Position numbers and translations under genes: made by a program. From positions 45,713-109,712 of the forward strand of contig NZ_BBYK01000068.1 of NCBI RefSeq assembly GCF_001570365.1: a stretch of 64,000 nt of DNA, in the 5' to 3' direction. The stretch comes from Microtetraspora fusca (GTDB lineage Bacteria; Actinomycetota; Actinomycetes; Streptosporangiales; Streptosporangiaceae). Shown here one piece after another: positions 9,701 through 17,075 of the stretch; positions within the stretch are counted from its first letter, which is position 1, and the number at the start of each line of letters is the position of its first letter. The notes under the pieces were generated by a model. That model saw nothing but the letters and a program-made list of their open reading frames with translations. It searched no databases and was not told the DNA's origin.

Positions 9701-10885
9701 CGCACCGGACGTCCGGTCCTCGTCCGCCGTCGTGCCGGACGTGCCCGGCGTCGCATCGTGGTCGAGGTCGCCGGTCGTTGGGCGTCGCGTGGCCGTGCTG
9801 AAGGCGTCCCAGCCGGGGACCCCGTCCGAGACGGCGGCGAATCCGGCGCTGACCACGTCGGCCAGGTCGGGCCGCCGGGTCGTTTCCGGCGCTTCGGCCC
9901 CCTCGCGGGCGGCAGCGGCAGCGGATCGCGGCGCGAACGCGTCCCAGTCGCCCGTCCCCTCCGATCCCGTACGGGGGGCGGACGCCGGACGGCCGTCACG
10001 TGGAGGCGTCGCGGCATCGCGGGGGGCGCGGGCCGGGGCGTCCCAGACCGAGGTCCGCTCGGCGGCGCTGTCCTTCGCGGGTGTGTCCCATACAGACGTC
10101 GCCTCCGACGCGCTCTCCCCGGCGGCGTCACGGGTCGGCCGCTCCCAGAGGGACGTCTCCTCCGCCGGAGTGCGGCGGGCCGCGTCGTCACGAGCGGGCG
10201 GGTCCCATCCGGACATCTCCTCCGCCGGAGTGCGGCGGGCCGCGTCGTCACGAGCGGGCGGGTCCCATCCGGACGTCTCCCCCGCCGGTCCCGGCGTCAC
10301 GTCGTGCTCGGGTGTGTCCCAGGCCGGGTCGCGACGTGCCGATCGACCGCGTACGAGCGGTTCGTCGCTGTCGGGCCGTGCCGCGCGGGGCGCCTCGCCC
10401 GTTCCCGGCGCGCCGGAGGCGCCGCTCAGCGGGGACGGGCGCCTCGGCTGCTGCGTGGCGAACGCGTCCCAGCCCGGCGTCGCCCACGCCGTACGGTCAC
10501 CGATGCGCGGGCGGGCCGGGCGGTCGGGGGCGCCGGTCGTGTCGGGGGCGCCGGTCGTGTCGGACGCGCGCGCGTCCCGCGCGGTGAAGGCGTCCCAGCG
10601 GTCGTCTTCCGTGCCGGAGTCCGTCGCCCGGGAGGGACGCACCGTGAAGCCGTCCCAGCTGTCGCCCGTGTCCCAGTCGGAACGGTCGGGACGCTCGGGA
10701 CCGCTCTGGGCCGGGTGGTCGCCGTCGGCCGGGTCGCCGTCGCGGATGGGACGGAAGGCGACCGTCTGCTCTCCCGGGGTCTCCGGGTGCTCACCGGTGT
10801 GATCGATGGCCTGCTCCTCGTTCTCCGCGTGGCCGGACCGGTCGACGGACCCGTCGTCGGGCGTCTTCCAGGCAGGCGACTTCAC
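6731..10885 (-). CDS. very large dynamin-like GTPase with repetitive acidic N-terminal region
   Basis: A protein of 1384 residues. Residues 1 to about 830 are low complexity, rich in Asp, Glu, Ala, Thr, Pro and Gly. They carry recurring WDAF/WDxP motifs and tandem repeats such as SGWDPPARDDAARRTPAEE. The C-terminal 550 residues form a GTPase-like domain with G1 GSTGAGKST (about residue 892), GVRRPTTGTP, G3-like DTPDIDS and a long helical region. A hydrophobic stretch (LALIFTVSLLGYG) suggests membrane association. A canonical NKxD box is not obvious. GTG at 10885 is chosen because it overlaps the siroheme synthase stop (GTGA) and has GGAG upstream. The paired GTPase follows by ATGA. No function is established; the disordered region may tether partners. 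Confidence 0.75.
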   Translation of the reverse strand: MKSPAWKTPDDGSVDRSGHAENEEQAIDHTGEHPETPGEQTVAFRPIRDGDPADGDHPAQSGPERPDRSDWDTGDSWDGFTVRPSRATDSGTEDDRWDAFTARDARASDTTGAPDTTGAPDRPARPRIGDRTAWATPGWDAFATQQPRRPSPLSGASGAPGTGEAPRAARPDSDEPLVRGRSARRDPAWDTPEHDVTPGPAGETSGWDPPARDDAARRTPAEEMSGWDPPARDDAARRTPAEETSLWERPTRDAAGESASEATSVWDTPAKDSAAERTSVWDAPARAPRDAATPPRDGRPASAPRTGSEGTGDWDAFAPRSAAAAAREGAEAPETTRRPDLADVVSAGFAAVSDGVPGWDAFSTATRRPTTGDLDHDATPGTSGTTADEDRTSGASATLGDRGTTPVHDETADRADRSDPADGRENGPETPTASAPSPWRHAETTDGAVAAREKDGDEWSRDVTPVEEAEDETATDHSGTPTATDHSTTPSTTDSSAIAPDRPATASDGEAAAGGTALTGPAEPYAAGVPDVLDVGDGENAHDVADDGGHVGEIAGTFEGAPAIDGAQGDEYPGQIEDAPGTVAGGEAEDAPGTVAGVEAEDAGRSEAPETIEWPGGAVQTEDGSTSEAQPDDSGDAEFAAYGQVDESESVSASEAWRSDEAGDEAGGGEAAGQAEAWRSDEIGDDEVGGDEPAGWADAGPIGPADDAQWSAAETDAEKREAGADNETGDANDANDVTGESSDAYDITRESGDAADSEEAEAGPHAAEGMPHDDEVRTDEAANAEDATGTTGGPDDEADEVEKADTAQAAVEAEEAEEDPAARVRKVPLPEPVSAALTDALDQLRLAVEDLHFGLDIPGAEEARKAQAAVLAQLEDYVIPRVHMSTAPALIVVAGSTGAGKSTLVNTLAAQRVSTTGVRRPTTGTPVLVCHPDDHEWFAEGDLLGGLTRLERPVEGVGTDSVVLSTTERLPPGVALLDTPDIDSVVEEHHEIAHRMLDAADMWVFVTTASRYADAPSWNLLRLAKERGARLVIVLSRVPEKSRDVIVKHFGRMLDEYGLADAERFVIKETTVTEGRLPDKEVSELRMWLAHLSVDDERRAAAVRTTLNGVLDSFRNRVPALARHLETQVALRADLRSDVDAAYMGALADIDEATRNGSLLRGEVLARWQDFAGSGDLIRTLQLRRGGKGGQRGPQRARALRTAIRNALESVINSAAERAAEEVVVRWRQRAGAGDRLAATPGLGRSSDEATQRTSRAIGAWQDHVTELIRTEGVTKRSVARLVSFDVESLALIFTVSLLGYGATDVSSGRGAGALPQRLLRALLGAESLRNISAKARSDLRARIGMVFDEETLRYVDELDGAGIPDEAAATRLYQATYNLEVAR
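10151..10288 (-). repeat. 60-bp in-frame tandem repeat in the large GTPase gene
   Basis: Two copies (10151-10210 and 10211-10270) differ at a single base, A or G in the GGAC(A/G)TCTCC segment. They are followed by a partial third copy to about 10288. Each 60-base unit encodes 20 residues beginning SGWDPPARDDAARR. The near identity indicates a recent duplication and a region prone to copy-number change without frameshift. Confidence 0.9.
10526..10561 (-). repeat. 18-bp in-frame tandem repeat in the large GTPase gene
   Basis: GGGGGCGCCGGTCGTGTC occurs twice back to back (10526-10543 and 10544-10561), encoding a doubled Asp-Thr-Thr-Gly-Ala-Pro unit. It is another sign of slippage-driven growth of the acidic N-terminal region. 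Confidence 0.9.
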
Positions 10886-12114
10886 GGGATCCGCTCCACT
10901 CGCACCATTTCGATCTCCTGGCCGACTCTGACGACGTCGCCGACGATCACGATCGCCGGCGGCCGCACCCCGGTCGCGGTCACGCGCTCCGCCACCGTGG
11001 CGAGCGTGGCGGCGAGTGCTCGTTGGGTGGGAAGAGTACCGTCCTGCACCACCATCACGGGAGTTTCCGGCGAACGTCCGTACCGTACGAGCGCGTCGGC
11101 GATCTCCGCGATCCGTTCGACGCCCATCAGCAGGACGAGCGTTCCCTTCGACCGGGCGAGCCCCGGCCAGTCGACCGTCGACTTCGGGTCGTCCGGGGCC
11201 ACGTGTACGGAGATCACGTGGAACTCCTGGCTGACCCCCCGGTGGGTGACGGGCACTCCGGCCGCGGCCGGCACGGCCACCGCGCTGGTGACGCCCGGCA
11301 CGACCGTCACCGGGATGCCGGCGCGGGCGCAGGCGATCATCTCCTCGCCGCCGCGTCCGAAGACGAACGGGTCGCCGCCCTTGAGCCGGACGACGAACTT
11401 GCCCTGCCTGGCGTGCTCGACCAGCAGCTCGTTGATCCGCTCCTGCGCCAGGTAGCGGCCGTACGGGATCTTGGCGGCGTCGATGAGCTCGACGTCGGGC
11501 GGCAGCTCGTCGAGGAGGGCGCGCGGGGCGAGCCGGTCGGCAACGACGACGTCCGCCTGGGCGAGGAGCTGGCGTCCCCGGACGGTGATCAGCCCGGGGT
11601 CGCCCGGCCCGCCGCCGACGAGGGCGACGCCGACAGGCTTGCCACGGTGGCGGCGCGCGTCCACGGTGCCGTCGCGGAGCGCGTTGACGACCTCGTCGCG
11701 GATGCCCGCGGCCCGGCGCGGGTCGCCGCCCGCCGTGATGGCGACGCCGATCTCCCCGACCCGGCCGCTCGCGGGCGTCCAGGCGGCGGACGCCTCTTTG
11801 TCGTCGGCGCGTACGCACCAGATGCGCTTGGCCTCGGCCTCGGCGGCGATCGCCGCGTTCACCTCGCGCCGGCTGGTGCAGGCGTGTACGAGCCACGCGC
11901 CGTCGCAGTCCCCCACCTGGTACGGCCGGCGCTCCCACGTGACGCGGCCGTCGGCGATCAGATCGTCGAGGGCGGGGGTGGCGCTGGGCGAGACGAGGAC
12001 GACGGAGGCTCCGGCGTCGAGCAGGGCGGGGATTCTCCGCTGTGCGACGCGGCCGCCGCCCACGACCAGAACCCGCCGTCCATCGAGGCGAAGGCCAAGC
12101 AGGTAGGGCGCCAT
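10882..12114 (-). CDS. cobA: siroheme synthase-type fusion: precorrin-2 dehydrogenase plus uroporphyrinogen-III C-methyltransferase
   Basis: A 410-residue two-domain enzyme. Residues 1-150 form the Met8/CysG-type NAD-binding half: the motif VGGGRVAQ at 18-25 binds NAD for oxidising precorrin-2 to sirohydrochlorin. Residues from about 160 are a SAM-dependent methyltransferase (VGGGPGDPGLIT, then LKGGDPFVFGRGGEE at about 245, then PGVTSAVAVPA), the SUMT activity that makes precorrin-2 from uroporphyrinogen III. It sits downstream of cobT and cbiX, so it feeds both siroheme and cobalamin. Start is the ATG at 12114 with GGGAG just upstream. The stop overlaps the start of the large GTPase gene. 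Confidence 0.93.
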   Translation of the reverse strand: MAPYLLGLRLDGRRVLVVGGGRVAQRRIPALLDAGASVVLVSPSATPALDDLIADGRVTWERRPYQVGDCDGAWLVHACTSRREVNAAIAAEAEAKRIWCVRADDKEASAAWTPASGRVGEIGVAITAGGDPRRAAGIRDEVVNALRDGTVDARRHRGKPVGVALVGGGPGDPGLITVRGRQLLAQADVVVADRLAPRALLDELPPDVELIDAAKIPYGRYLAQERINELLVEHARQGKFVVRLKGGDPFVFGRGGEEMIACARAGIPVTVVPGVTSAVAVPAAAGVPVTHRGVSQEFHVISVHVAPDDPKSTVDWPGLARSKGTLVLLMGVERIAEIADALVRYGRSPETPVMVVQDGTLPTQRALAATLATVAERVTATGVRPPAIVIVGDVVRVGQEIEMVRVERIP

Positions 12115-12198
12115 GACCCCAATCTCCCTAATGCGTCAAGCGTGCAGTGTTAGGAGGCAAATTTACCGGTTGGCCGGTGACCGACGGCTCAGCGGATC

Positions 12199-12248
12199 AG
12201 GATCTGCCGGACGACGCGTCCCCCGTGCCGTCCGCCCCGACAGATCCT
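12199..12248 (-). terminator. terminator-like hairpin after cobT
   Basis: AGGATCTG (12199-12206) and CAGATCCT (12241-12248) form a perfect 8-base inverted repeat. Inside it GGACG pairs with CGTCC, giving a branched stem. It lies just after the cobT stop on the minus strand and before cobA. There is no clear T-run, as is common for actinobacterial hairpin terminators. An RNA regulatory element is an alternative. Confidence 0.45.
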
Positions 12249-12261
12249 AGAGCAGGGCGGG

Positions 12262-13350
12262 TCAGTGCTCCTTGTCGGTCACTCCGGCGGAATCGAAGGT
12301 GGCGACCTCGTGCATCACCCGTACGGCGGCGCTGACCAGCGGGTGGGCGAGCAGGCCGCCGGTGCCCTCGCCGAGGCGGAGTTCGAGGTCGACGAGCGGC
12401 CGCAGGCCGAGGTGGTCGAGGGTCGCGGCGTGGCCCGGCTCGGCCGAGCGGTGCCCGGCGACACAGTAGGAGGCTGCGGCGGGAGCGAGGGCGACGGCCG
12501 CGAGGGCGGCGGAGCCGGCGATCACGCCGTCGAGGATGACCGGCACACGCGCCGCGGCGGCGGCGAGGATGAACCCGGCTATCGCGGCGTGTTCCAACCC
12601 GCCGACGGAGGCGAGGGCGCGCAGGGCGTCGTCGCGCCGCTCCGGCGCGAAGCCGTCGGTCTCCCGCAGCCGGTTGGCCTCCAGCGCCCGGCGCACGACA
12701 CCGATCTTGTGCTGGTGGGTGGCGTCGTCGATGCCGGTGCCGCGCCCGGTCACCTCCGCCGCCTCGCGTCCGGTGTACGCGCAGATGAGCGCGGCGGAGG
12801 CGGTGGTGTTGGCGATGCCCATGTCCCCGGTGATGAGGCAGCGGGCGCCGCCCTCGATCAGCTCCCGGGCCGTCTCGACACCCACCGCGAGCGCGGCAGC
12901 GGCCTGGTCGGCGGTCATGGCGGGGCCGAGGGACAGGTCCGCCGTGCCGTACGCGACCTTGCGGGCGCGCAGGCCGGGTGCGGCGGGCAGATCGGAGGCG
13001 ACTCCCACGTCGACCACGGTCACCGAGGCCCCGGCCGAGGCGGCGAACGCGTTGGCCACGGCCCCGCCGGCCAGGAAGTTGGCCACCATCTGGGTGGTCA
13101 CCTCCTGCGGCCACGGCGAGACGCCCTGAGCGTGCACGCCGTGGTCGGCGGCGAAGATCGCGAGCGCGGCGGGCGTCGGCATCGGGGGCGGGCAGACGCC
13201 CGCCACCCCGGCGAGCCGTACGGCGACGTCTTCGAGCGCACCGAGGGCGCCGCGCGGCTTGGTGAGCCGGTCCTGGTGCTCTCGTGCCCGTGCCATCGCA
13301 TCGCGGTCGGCCGGGCGGATCGCCGAGATCGTCTCATCAAGCGGTGTCAA
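12262..13350 (-). CDS. cobT: nicotinate-nucleotide--dimethylbenzimidazole phosphoribosyltransferase
   Basis: A 362-residue enzyme that joins the lower ligand dimethylbenzimidazole to the phosphoribosyl group of nicotinate mononucleotide, giving alpha-ribazole phosphate for the cobalamin nucleotide loop. It has the family segments FAADHGV (about 68), GDMGIANTTAS in the phosphate-binding region, and EGTGG near the C-terminus, where the catalytic Glu of the Salmonella enzyme lies. Length fits the family. The start is a TTG at 13350 with GGAG about eight bases upstream; no better ATG exists near the domain start. It lies 16 bases after cbiX in one transcript. Confidence 0.92.
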   Translation of the reverse strand: MTPLDETISAIRPADRDAMARAREHQDRLTKPRGALGALEDVAVRLAGVAGVCPPPMPTPAALAIFAADHGVHAQGVSPWPQEVTTQMVANFLAGGAVANAFAASAGASVTVVDVGVASDLPAAPGLRARKVAYGTADLSLGPAMTADQAAAALAVGVETARELIEGGARCLITGDMGIANTTASAALICAYTGREAAEVTGRGTGIDDATHQHKIGVVRRALEANRLRETDGFAPERRDDALRALASVGGLEHAAIAGFILAAAAARVPVILDGVIAGSAALAAVALAPAAASYCVAGHRSAEPGHAATLDHLGLRPLVDLELRLGEGTGGLLAHPLVSAAVRVMHEVATFDSAGVTDKEH

Positions 13351-13366
13351 CGCGTGCTCTCCAATG

Positions 13367-14266
13367 TCAGACGGGGGTGGGGATCTCCGACTCGGGCTCG
13401 CCCCTGGTCAGCCGCTCGACGGCCAGGGCCTCGGTGAACCGGCGGCGTGCCGTCCACACGCCTGGGTCGGCGGCGCCGGCCAGCGCCTCCTCGTACCGGT
13501 CGATGACGACGTCGGCGAGGCCCTCGCAGTCGCCGATGACCTCGGCGCAGCGGATGTCCAGGCCCTCGTGGTTCGCGCCGTACGCCAGGGCCTGGGCCCA
13601 GATGCGTTCGAGGACGCCGCCGGCGAACAGCAGGTACGGCAGGACGATCACGCGCTTGGCCCCGAGCCTGCGGCAGCGCTCCAGGCCGCCGGGGACGCCG
13701 GGCCGGTTGTGCGACATGTACGCGGTCTCGACGGTCAGCATGTCGGAGGCGTGGGTCTCCCAGAACAGCCGGGAGACGCGGTGGACCTCGGCGTTGACGG
13801 CGGGGTCGGCGGCGCCGTGGCCGACCAGGACGACGGCCGTCTCGGCGGGGTCGATGTCCTCGGGCATCTCCTCGGTGACGAGGCGGGGCATGTCGGCCTG
13901 GGCGTCGGCGAGCCGCTCGGCGAGCAGTTCGAGGATGCGGGGGTCGGGGCCGAGCGGCCGGGCGAGGTCGAACTCCAGAGTGGGGTGGCGCTCCTGTTCC
14001 AGCGCCATGGTGCCGGGGATGTCGCCGAGGGCCTCGCGGTCGCCGGTGAGACTGAGCGGCAGCGCGATGAGGTGGTGGTGGCCGTGCGCGATCAGCGAGG
14101 AGATGGAGTCGCGGAGCTGCGGCCGGGCCTTGTTGATGAAGCCTCCGGTGACCTCGGCGACGCGCTGATCGAGCCGGCAGCGGAGCCGATGAACGAACCT
14201 GCCGAACTCGGCGACCCCCGTCTCATCGTGGGTCCCGTGCCCGATGAGCAGCAGCGGCGGTTTCAT
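13367..14266 (-). CDS. cbiX: sirohydrochlorin cobalto/ferro-chelatase (CbiX family)
   Basis: A 299-residue class II chelatase with two repeats of the CbiX fold. The N-terminal LIGHGTHDETG and the mid-protein LVGHGAADP carry the paired active-site histidines that insert metal into sirohydrochlorin. Cobalt leads to cobalamin and iron to siroheme; the neighbouring cobT and siroheme synthase allow either. The long form (about 300 residues) rather than the short archaeal CbiX is typical of actinobacteria. ATG at 14266. The upstream region carries a perfect short palindrome (14294-14308). Confidence 0.9.
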   Translation of the reverse strand: MKPPLLLIGHGTHDETGVAEFGRFVHRLRCRLDQRVAEVTGGFINKARPQLRDSISSLIAHGHHHLIALPLSLTGDREALGDIPGTMALEQERHPTLEFDLARPLGPDPRILELLAERLADAQADMPRLVTEEMPEDIDPAETAVVLVGHGAADPAVNAEVHRVSRLFWETHASDMLTVETAYMSHNRPGVPGGLERCRRLGAKRVIVLPYLLFAGGVLERIWAQALAYGANHEGLDIRCAEVIGDCEGLADVVIDRYEEALAGAADPGVWTARRRFTEALAVERLTRGEPESEIPTPV

Positions 14267-14293
14267 CTGCCTGATCTCCCATGCCTTGACCTG

Positions 14294-14308
14294 CGGATTT
14301 GTAATCCG
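14294..14308 (-). promoter_or_regulatory. palindrome upstream of cbiX
   Basis: CGGATT-TGT-AATCCG is a perfect 6-base inverted repeat centred about 34 bases before the cbiX ATG. It could be an operator or a small hairpin in the leader. It resembles an isolated tRNA anticodon arm, but no other tRNA parts flank it. Confidence 0.3.
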
Positions 14309-14330
14309 GCTCGCGAGGATAGCCGACCGT

Positions 14331-14361
14331 GCCGACGATGGGCACTGCTCGTGCCGTCGGC
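14331..14361 (-). terminator. terminator-like hairpin after the double GNAT gene
   Basis: GCCGAC...GTCGGC encloses GGCAC...GTGCC with a five-base loop (TGCTC), so about 11 base pairs in total. It lies 60 to 90 bases beyond the stop of the acetyltransferase gene on the minus strand and before cbiX. No T-run follows. Confidence 0.45.
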
Positions 14362-14422
14362 AAGGGTCAGACGGGCGAGACGATCATCCGGCCGGCGGCC
14401 GCTCCGGACATAGGAAATTTCA

Positions 14423-15496
14423 TTACATTTCCCCTCTGAGCACACTGAACATTACGGCATCGGAGCGTCCGCCGGGCACCGGAACCGCCTGCCGCAGTAT
14501 GCCTTCCTGGACGAAACCGGCCCGTTTCGCCACCGCCTGGCTCGCGTGGTTGCCGGTCGCGATCACGAGCTGGACGCGGTCGAAGCCGAGGTCGAGCAGG
14601 TGCGCGGTGACGAGCCGGGTCGCCTCGACGGCGTGGCCGCGCCTGCGCGCCCACGGCGAGATCCAGTAGCCCACCTCGACGTCGCCCCGCTCCCGGTCGG
14701 CCCGATGGACGCCGACCGCGCCCGCGAGCCGTCCGCCGTCGCGCGGCTCGATGGCGAAGTTGGCGCCGGAGAGGCCGGGCGCGTGGGCGTGGCGGGTGCA
14801 CCACTCGACCGCGCGTTCCAGGGTGTATCCGGCGGCCCACGGCATCCAGCGGGCGATCTCGGGGTCGTCCCGCACCGCGGCGAGCACGTCGAAGGCGTCC
14901 CGCCGGTCGAACGGCCGCAGGACGATGTGCTCGCCGCCGAGCCTGCGTCCGACGACCGTACGGCCGTCGCCGCGCAGCAGACCGAAGACGACCAGGTCGT
15001 GCGGGCCGTCGTCCTCGAAGCCGGCGCCGCGCAGCACCCCCTCACGGATGAATCCGGCCTTCTCCGCGACCCTGATCGAGGCGGTGTTGTCCAGGTTCGC
15101 GCGCAGCTCGACCCGGCGCAGCGGCCCGGGGCCGAGCATGCGGTCGGTGAGCCCCTTGAGCGCCTCGGGCGCGTACCCGCGCCCCCGGTAGGCGGGGCGG
15201 ACGCCGTAGCCGACCTCGGCGGTGGCCGCGGCCCACTGGGCCTTGAACAGGCTGATGGCGCCGACGATCACGCCACCCGCCTCCATCGCGAGGTGGATGC
15301 CCTGACCCGAGCGCCACAGCTCGTGCACGCCCTGGGAGAGCCAGGCGCCGACACCGATCGCGTGGCCCGGGGCGCCCGGGGGCAGCCCCACCTGCCCGCC
15401 CTCCTTGACGATCTCGCATACCTGCGCGGCGTCACCCGGGCCGAAGGGCCGCAGGACGAGCCTCTCGGTGGTGATCATGAGGCGCTCGTCGAACAT
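14423..15496 (-). CDS. tandem GNAT acetyltransferase (two RimJ/RimL-like domains)
   Basis: A 357-residue protein made of two GNAT domains in series. Each starts with a LVLRPF/IVLRPF strand and ends with AEKAGFIREGVLRG and AKRAGFVQEGILRQ. The acetyl-CoA loop reads RPAYRGRGYAPEALKG in the first domain and PWARRRGHAVEATRLV in the second. Such proteins acetylate amino groups of ribosomal proteins, small molecules or antibiotics; the substrate here is unknown. The ATG at 15496 has GGAGGG immediately upstream. The duplication inside one gene suggests an ancient fusion. Confidence 0.85.
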   Translation of the reverse strand: MFDERLMITTERLVLRPFGPGDAAQVCEIVKEGGQVGLPPGAPGHAIGVGAWLSQGVHELWRSGQGIHLAMEAGGVIVGAISLFKAQWAAATAEVGYGVRPAYRGRGYAPEALKGLTDRMLGPGPLRRVELRANLDNTASIRVAEKAGFIREGVLRGAGFEDDGPHDLVVFGLLRGDGRTVVGRRLGGEHIVLRPFDRRDAFDVLAAVRDDPEIARWMPWAAGYTLERAVEWCTRHAHAPGLSGANFAIEPRDGGRLAGAVGVHRADRERGDVEVGYWISPWARRRGHAVEATRLVTAHLLDLGFDRVQLVIATGNHASQAVAKRAGFVQEGILRQAVPVPGGRSDAVMFSVLRGEM

Positions 15497-15576
15497 GGAT
15501 TCCCTCCGGTTGCGATGTTTGGGGGGGACGGGGCGGGTACGGGCCTCCTCATGACCCGGATTCGGGAGGTGAGGTC

Positions 15577-15993
15577 ATGAGTATCCAACGCGGCAGCGAC
15601 AAGCACAGCCCCCGGGTGGACGACGAGCAGAAGCACGAGACTGAGGGCCTCACCCGGGGCGGTGGCACCACCCACGCCGAGGAGTGGAAGGAGCCGGAGC
15701 CGACGCAACGGGCCGAGGAGGACCTGCAGCCGGGCCGCCGGCCGCCGGGGCACGAGCCGGGAACCCCGATCGGCATCACCCCCGCGGACGTCGAGCGCCG
15801 CAGCAACCTGGCCAAGTGGCTGAGCGACGCCGAATACCCGGCCAACCGCGAGAACCTGTTGGCCCACGCCGAGGAGAAGAGCGCTCCCGACGCCGTGATC
15901 GAGGCCGTCCGTCAGCTTCCCGAGCTCAAGTTCCACAATGTCGGCGAGGTGGCCGAGGCCCTCGGGCTCGGGGTCGAGCGCCACCGCTGGTGA
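15577..15993 (+). CDS. DUF2795 family protein
   Basis: A 138-residue hydrophilic protein. The first half is charged and probably disordered. The second half (about residues 75-135) is the DUF2795 domain: LAKWLSDAEYPANRENLLAHAEEKSAPDAVIEAVRQLP is its recognisable core, here described by position. A close ATG with GGAGGT upstream marks the start. It ends 11 bases before the bacterial eRF1-like gene, so the two are probably co-transcribed. No biochemical role is established for the family. Confidence 0.85.
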   Translation: MSIQRGSDKHSPRVDDEQKHETEGLTRGGGTTHAEEWKEPEPTQRAEEDLQPGRRPPGHEPGTPIGITPADVERRSNLAKWLSDAEYPANRENLLAHAEEKSAPDAVIEAVRQLPELKFHNVGEVAEALGLGVERHRW

Positions 15994-16004
15994 GGGGAGA
16001 CCTC

Positions 16005-17075
16005 GTGAGACTGGACTCAGTCCGTCATCTGTACGAGCGCCGCGGACCTTTCGTCTCGGTCTATCTGGACACCGCCCGCATCACGGAGGACGCGGCCACC
16101 GCGGTCGAGCTGCGCTGGCGGCGGATCGACGAGGAGCTGACGGCGCGGGGCGCGCCGCCCGAGGTGCGCGCCCCCATCGGCGAGCTGGTCAAGGAGCCGA
16201 CGCAGGCGGCGCCGGGGCGCGCGGTGTTCGCCGAAGGGACGTCCGTGGTGCTGACCGAACCCCTGGCCGCGCCGCCGCGGCGCGAGATCGCCCGCTGGTC
16301 GCCGCTGCCCCACGTGGTGCCCATGCTGGCCCAGCGCGGGGAGACGGTGCCGCACCTGGAGGTCCTGGCCGACCACGCGGGGGCGGACGTGATCGTCTCG
16401 TGCGGCGGCCGGAAACGCGAGCTGACGGTCGAGGCCGCCGCCGAGTGGCCCATCCAGAAGACCGGCCAGGGGGGCTGGTCGCAGACCCGGTACGAGCGGG
16501 ACGCCGAGGAGACCTGGCGGCGCAACGCCGTCGCGGTGGCCGAGGTGATGGAGAAGGAGGCGCACGGCATCGGCGCGGAGGTCATCGTGCTGGCGGGCGA
16601 GCCGCAGACCCGCCGCATGATCATGGACGCTCTCAGCAAGGACACGGCCTCCCGGGTCGTGGTGGCCGAGCGCGGCAGCCGCGCCCCGGGGGCCGCCGAC
16701 GAGCCGTTCCAGTCGGAGGTGAACCACGCCATCGAGGTCTGGCAGCGGAAACGGCACACCGCGCTGCTCGACGCCTACCACGCGGGGCCGTACGCGACGG
16801 GTCTGGCCGAGACCGCGCGGGTGCTGCGCGACGGGCGGGTGGCGACGCTGCTGCTGCGGGACGACCCGACCTCCGACGCCACGCTGTGGATCGGCCCGGA
16901 GGGCACCCAGCTCGCCGCCGACCCGGGCGAGCTGAACGACCTGGGCGTGGACCTGCCGGTCGAGGAGCGGGCCGACGCCGCCCTGGCCCGTGCCGTCGCG
17001 ATGACCGACGCCGAGCTCTGGTTCGTGCCGGAACTCGACTCTCCCGACGGCGTCGGCGCGGTGCTCAGGTACTGA
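16005..17075 (+). CDS. bacterial eRF1-like protein (Rv2629/baeRF2, Vms1-type)
   Basis: A 356-residue protein that matches the Rv2629-type family in length and layout: SVRHLYERRGPFVSVYLDT at the N-terminus, a central acidic-basic domain, and a C-terminal RNase-H-like fold. The family is related to archaeal/eukaryotic release factor eRF1 and to Vms1, and may act on stalled ribosomes, but this is family knowledge. M. tuberculosis Rv2629 is in the dormancy regulon. The start is GTG at 16005 with GAGGGGAG upstream. The 3' end overlaps the convergent lutC gene by 11 bases. Confidence 0.8.
   Translation: MRLDSVRHLYERRGPFVSVYLDTARITEDAATAVELRWRRIDEELTARGAPPEVRAPIGELVKEPTQAAPGRAVFAEGTSVVLTEPLAAPPRREIARWSPLPHVVPMLAQRGETVPHLEVLADHAGADVIVSCGGRKRELTVEAAAEWPIQKTGQGGWSQTRYERDAEETWRRNAVAVAEVMEKEAHGIGAEVIVLAGEPQTRRMIMDALSKDTASRVVVAERGSRAPGAADEPFQSEVNHAIEVWQRKRHTALLDAYHAGPYATGLAETARVLRDGRVATLLLRDDPTSDATLWIGPEGTQLAADPGELNDLGVDLPVEERADAALARAVAMTDAELWFVPELDSPDGVGAVLRY

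Noticed and set aside
14285..14312. Resemblance to a tRNA anticodon arm (CGGATTTGTAATCCG) upstream of cbiX.
   Set aside because: No D arm, T arm or acceptor stem is present; it is only a short palindrome and was kept as such.
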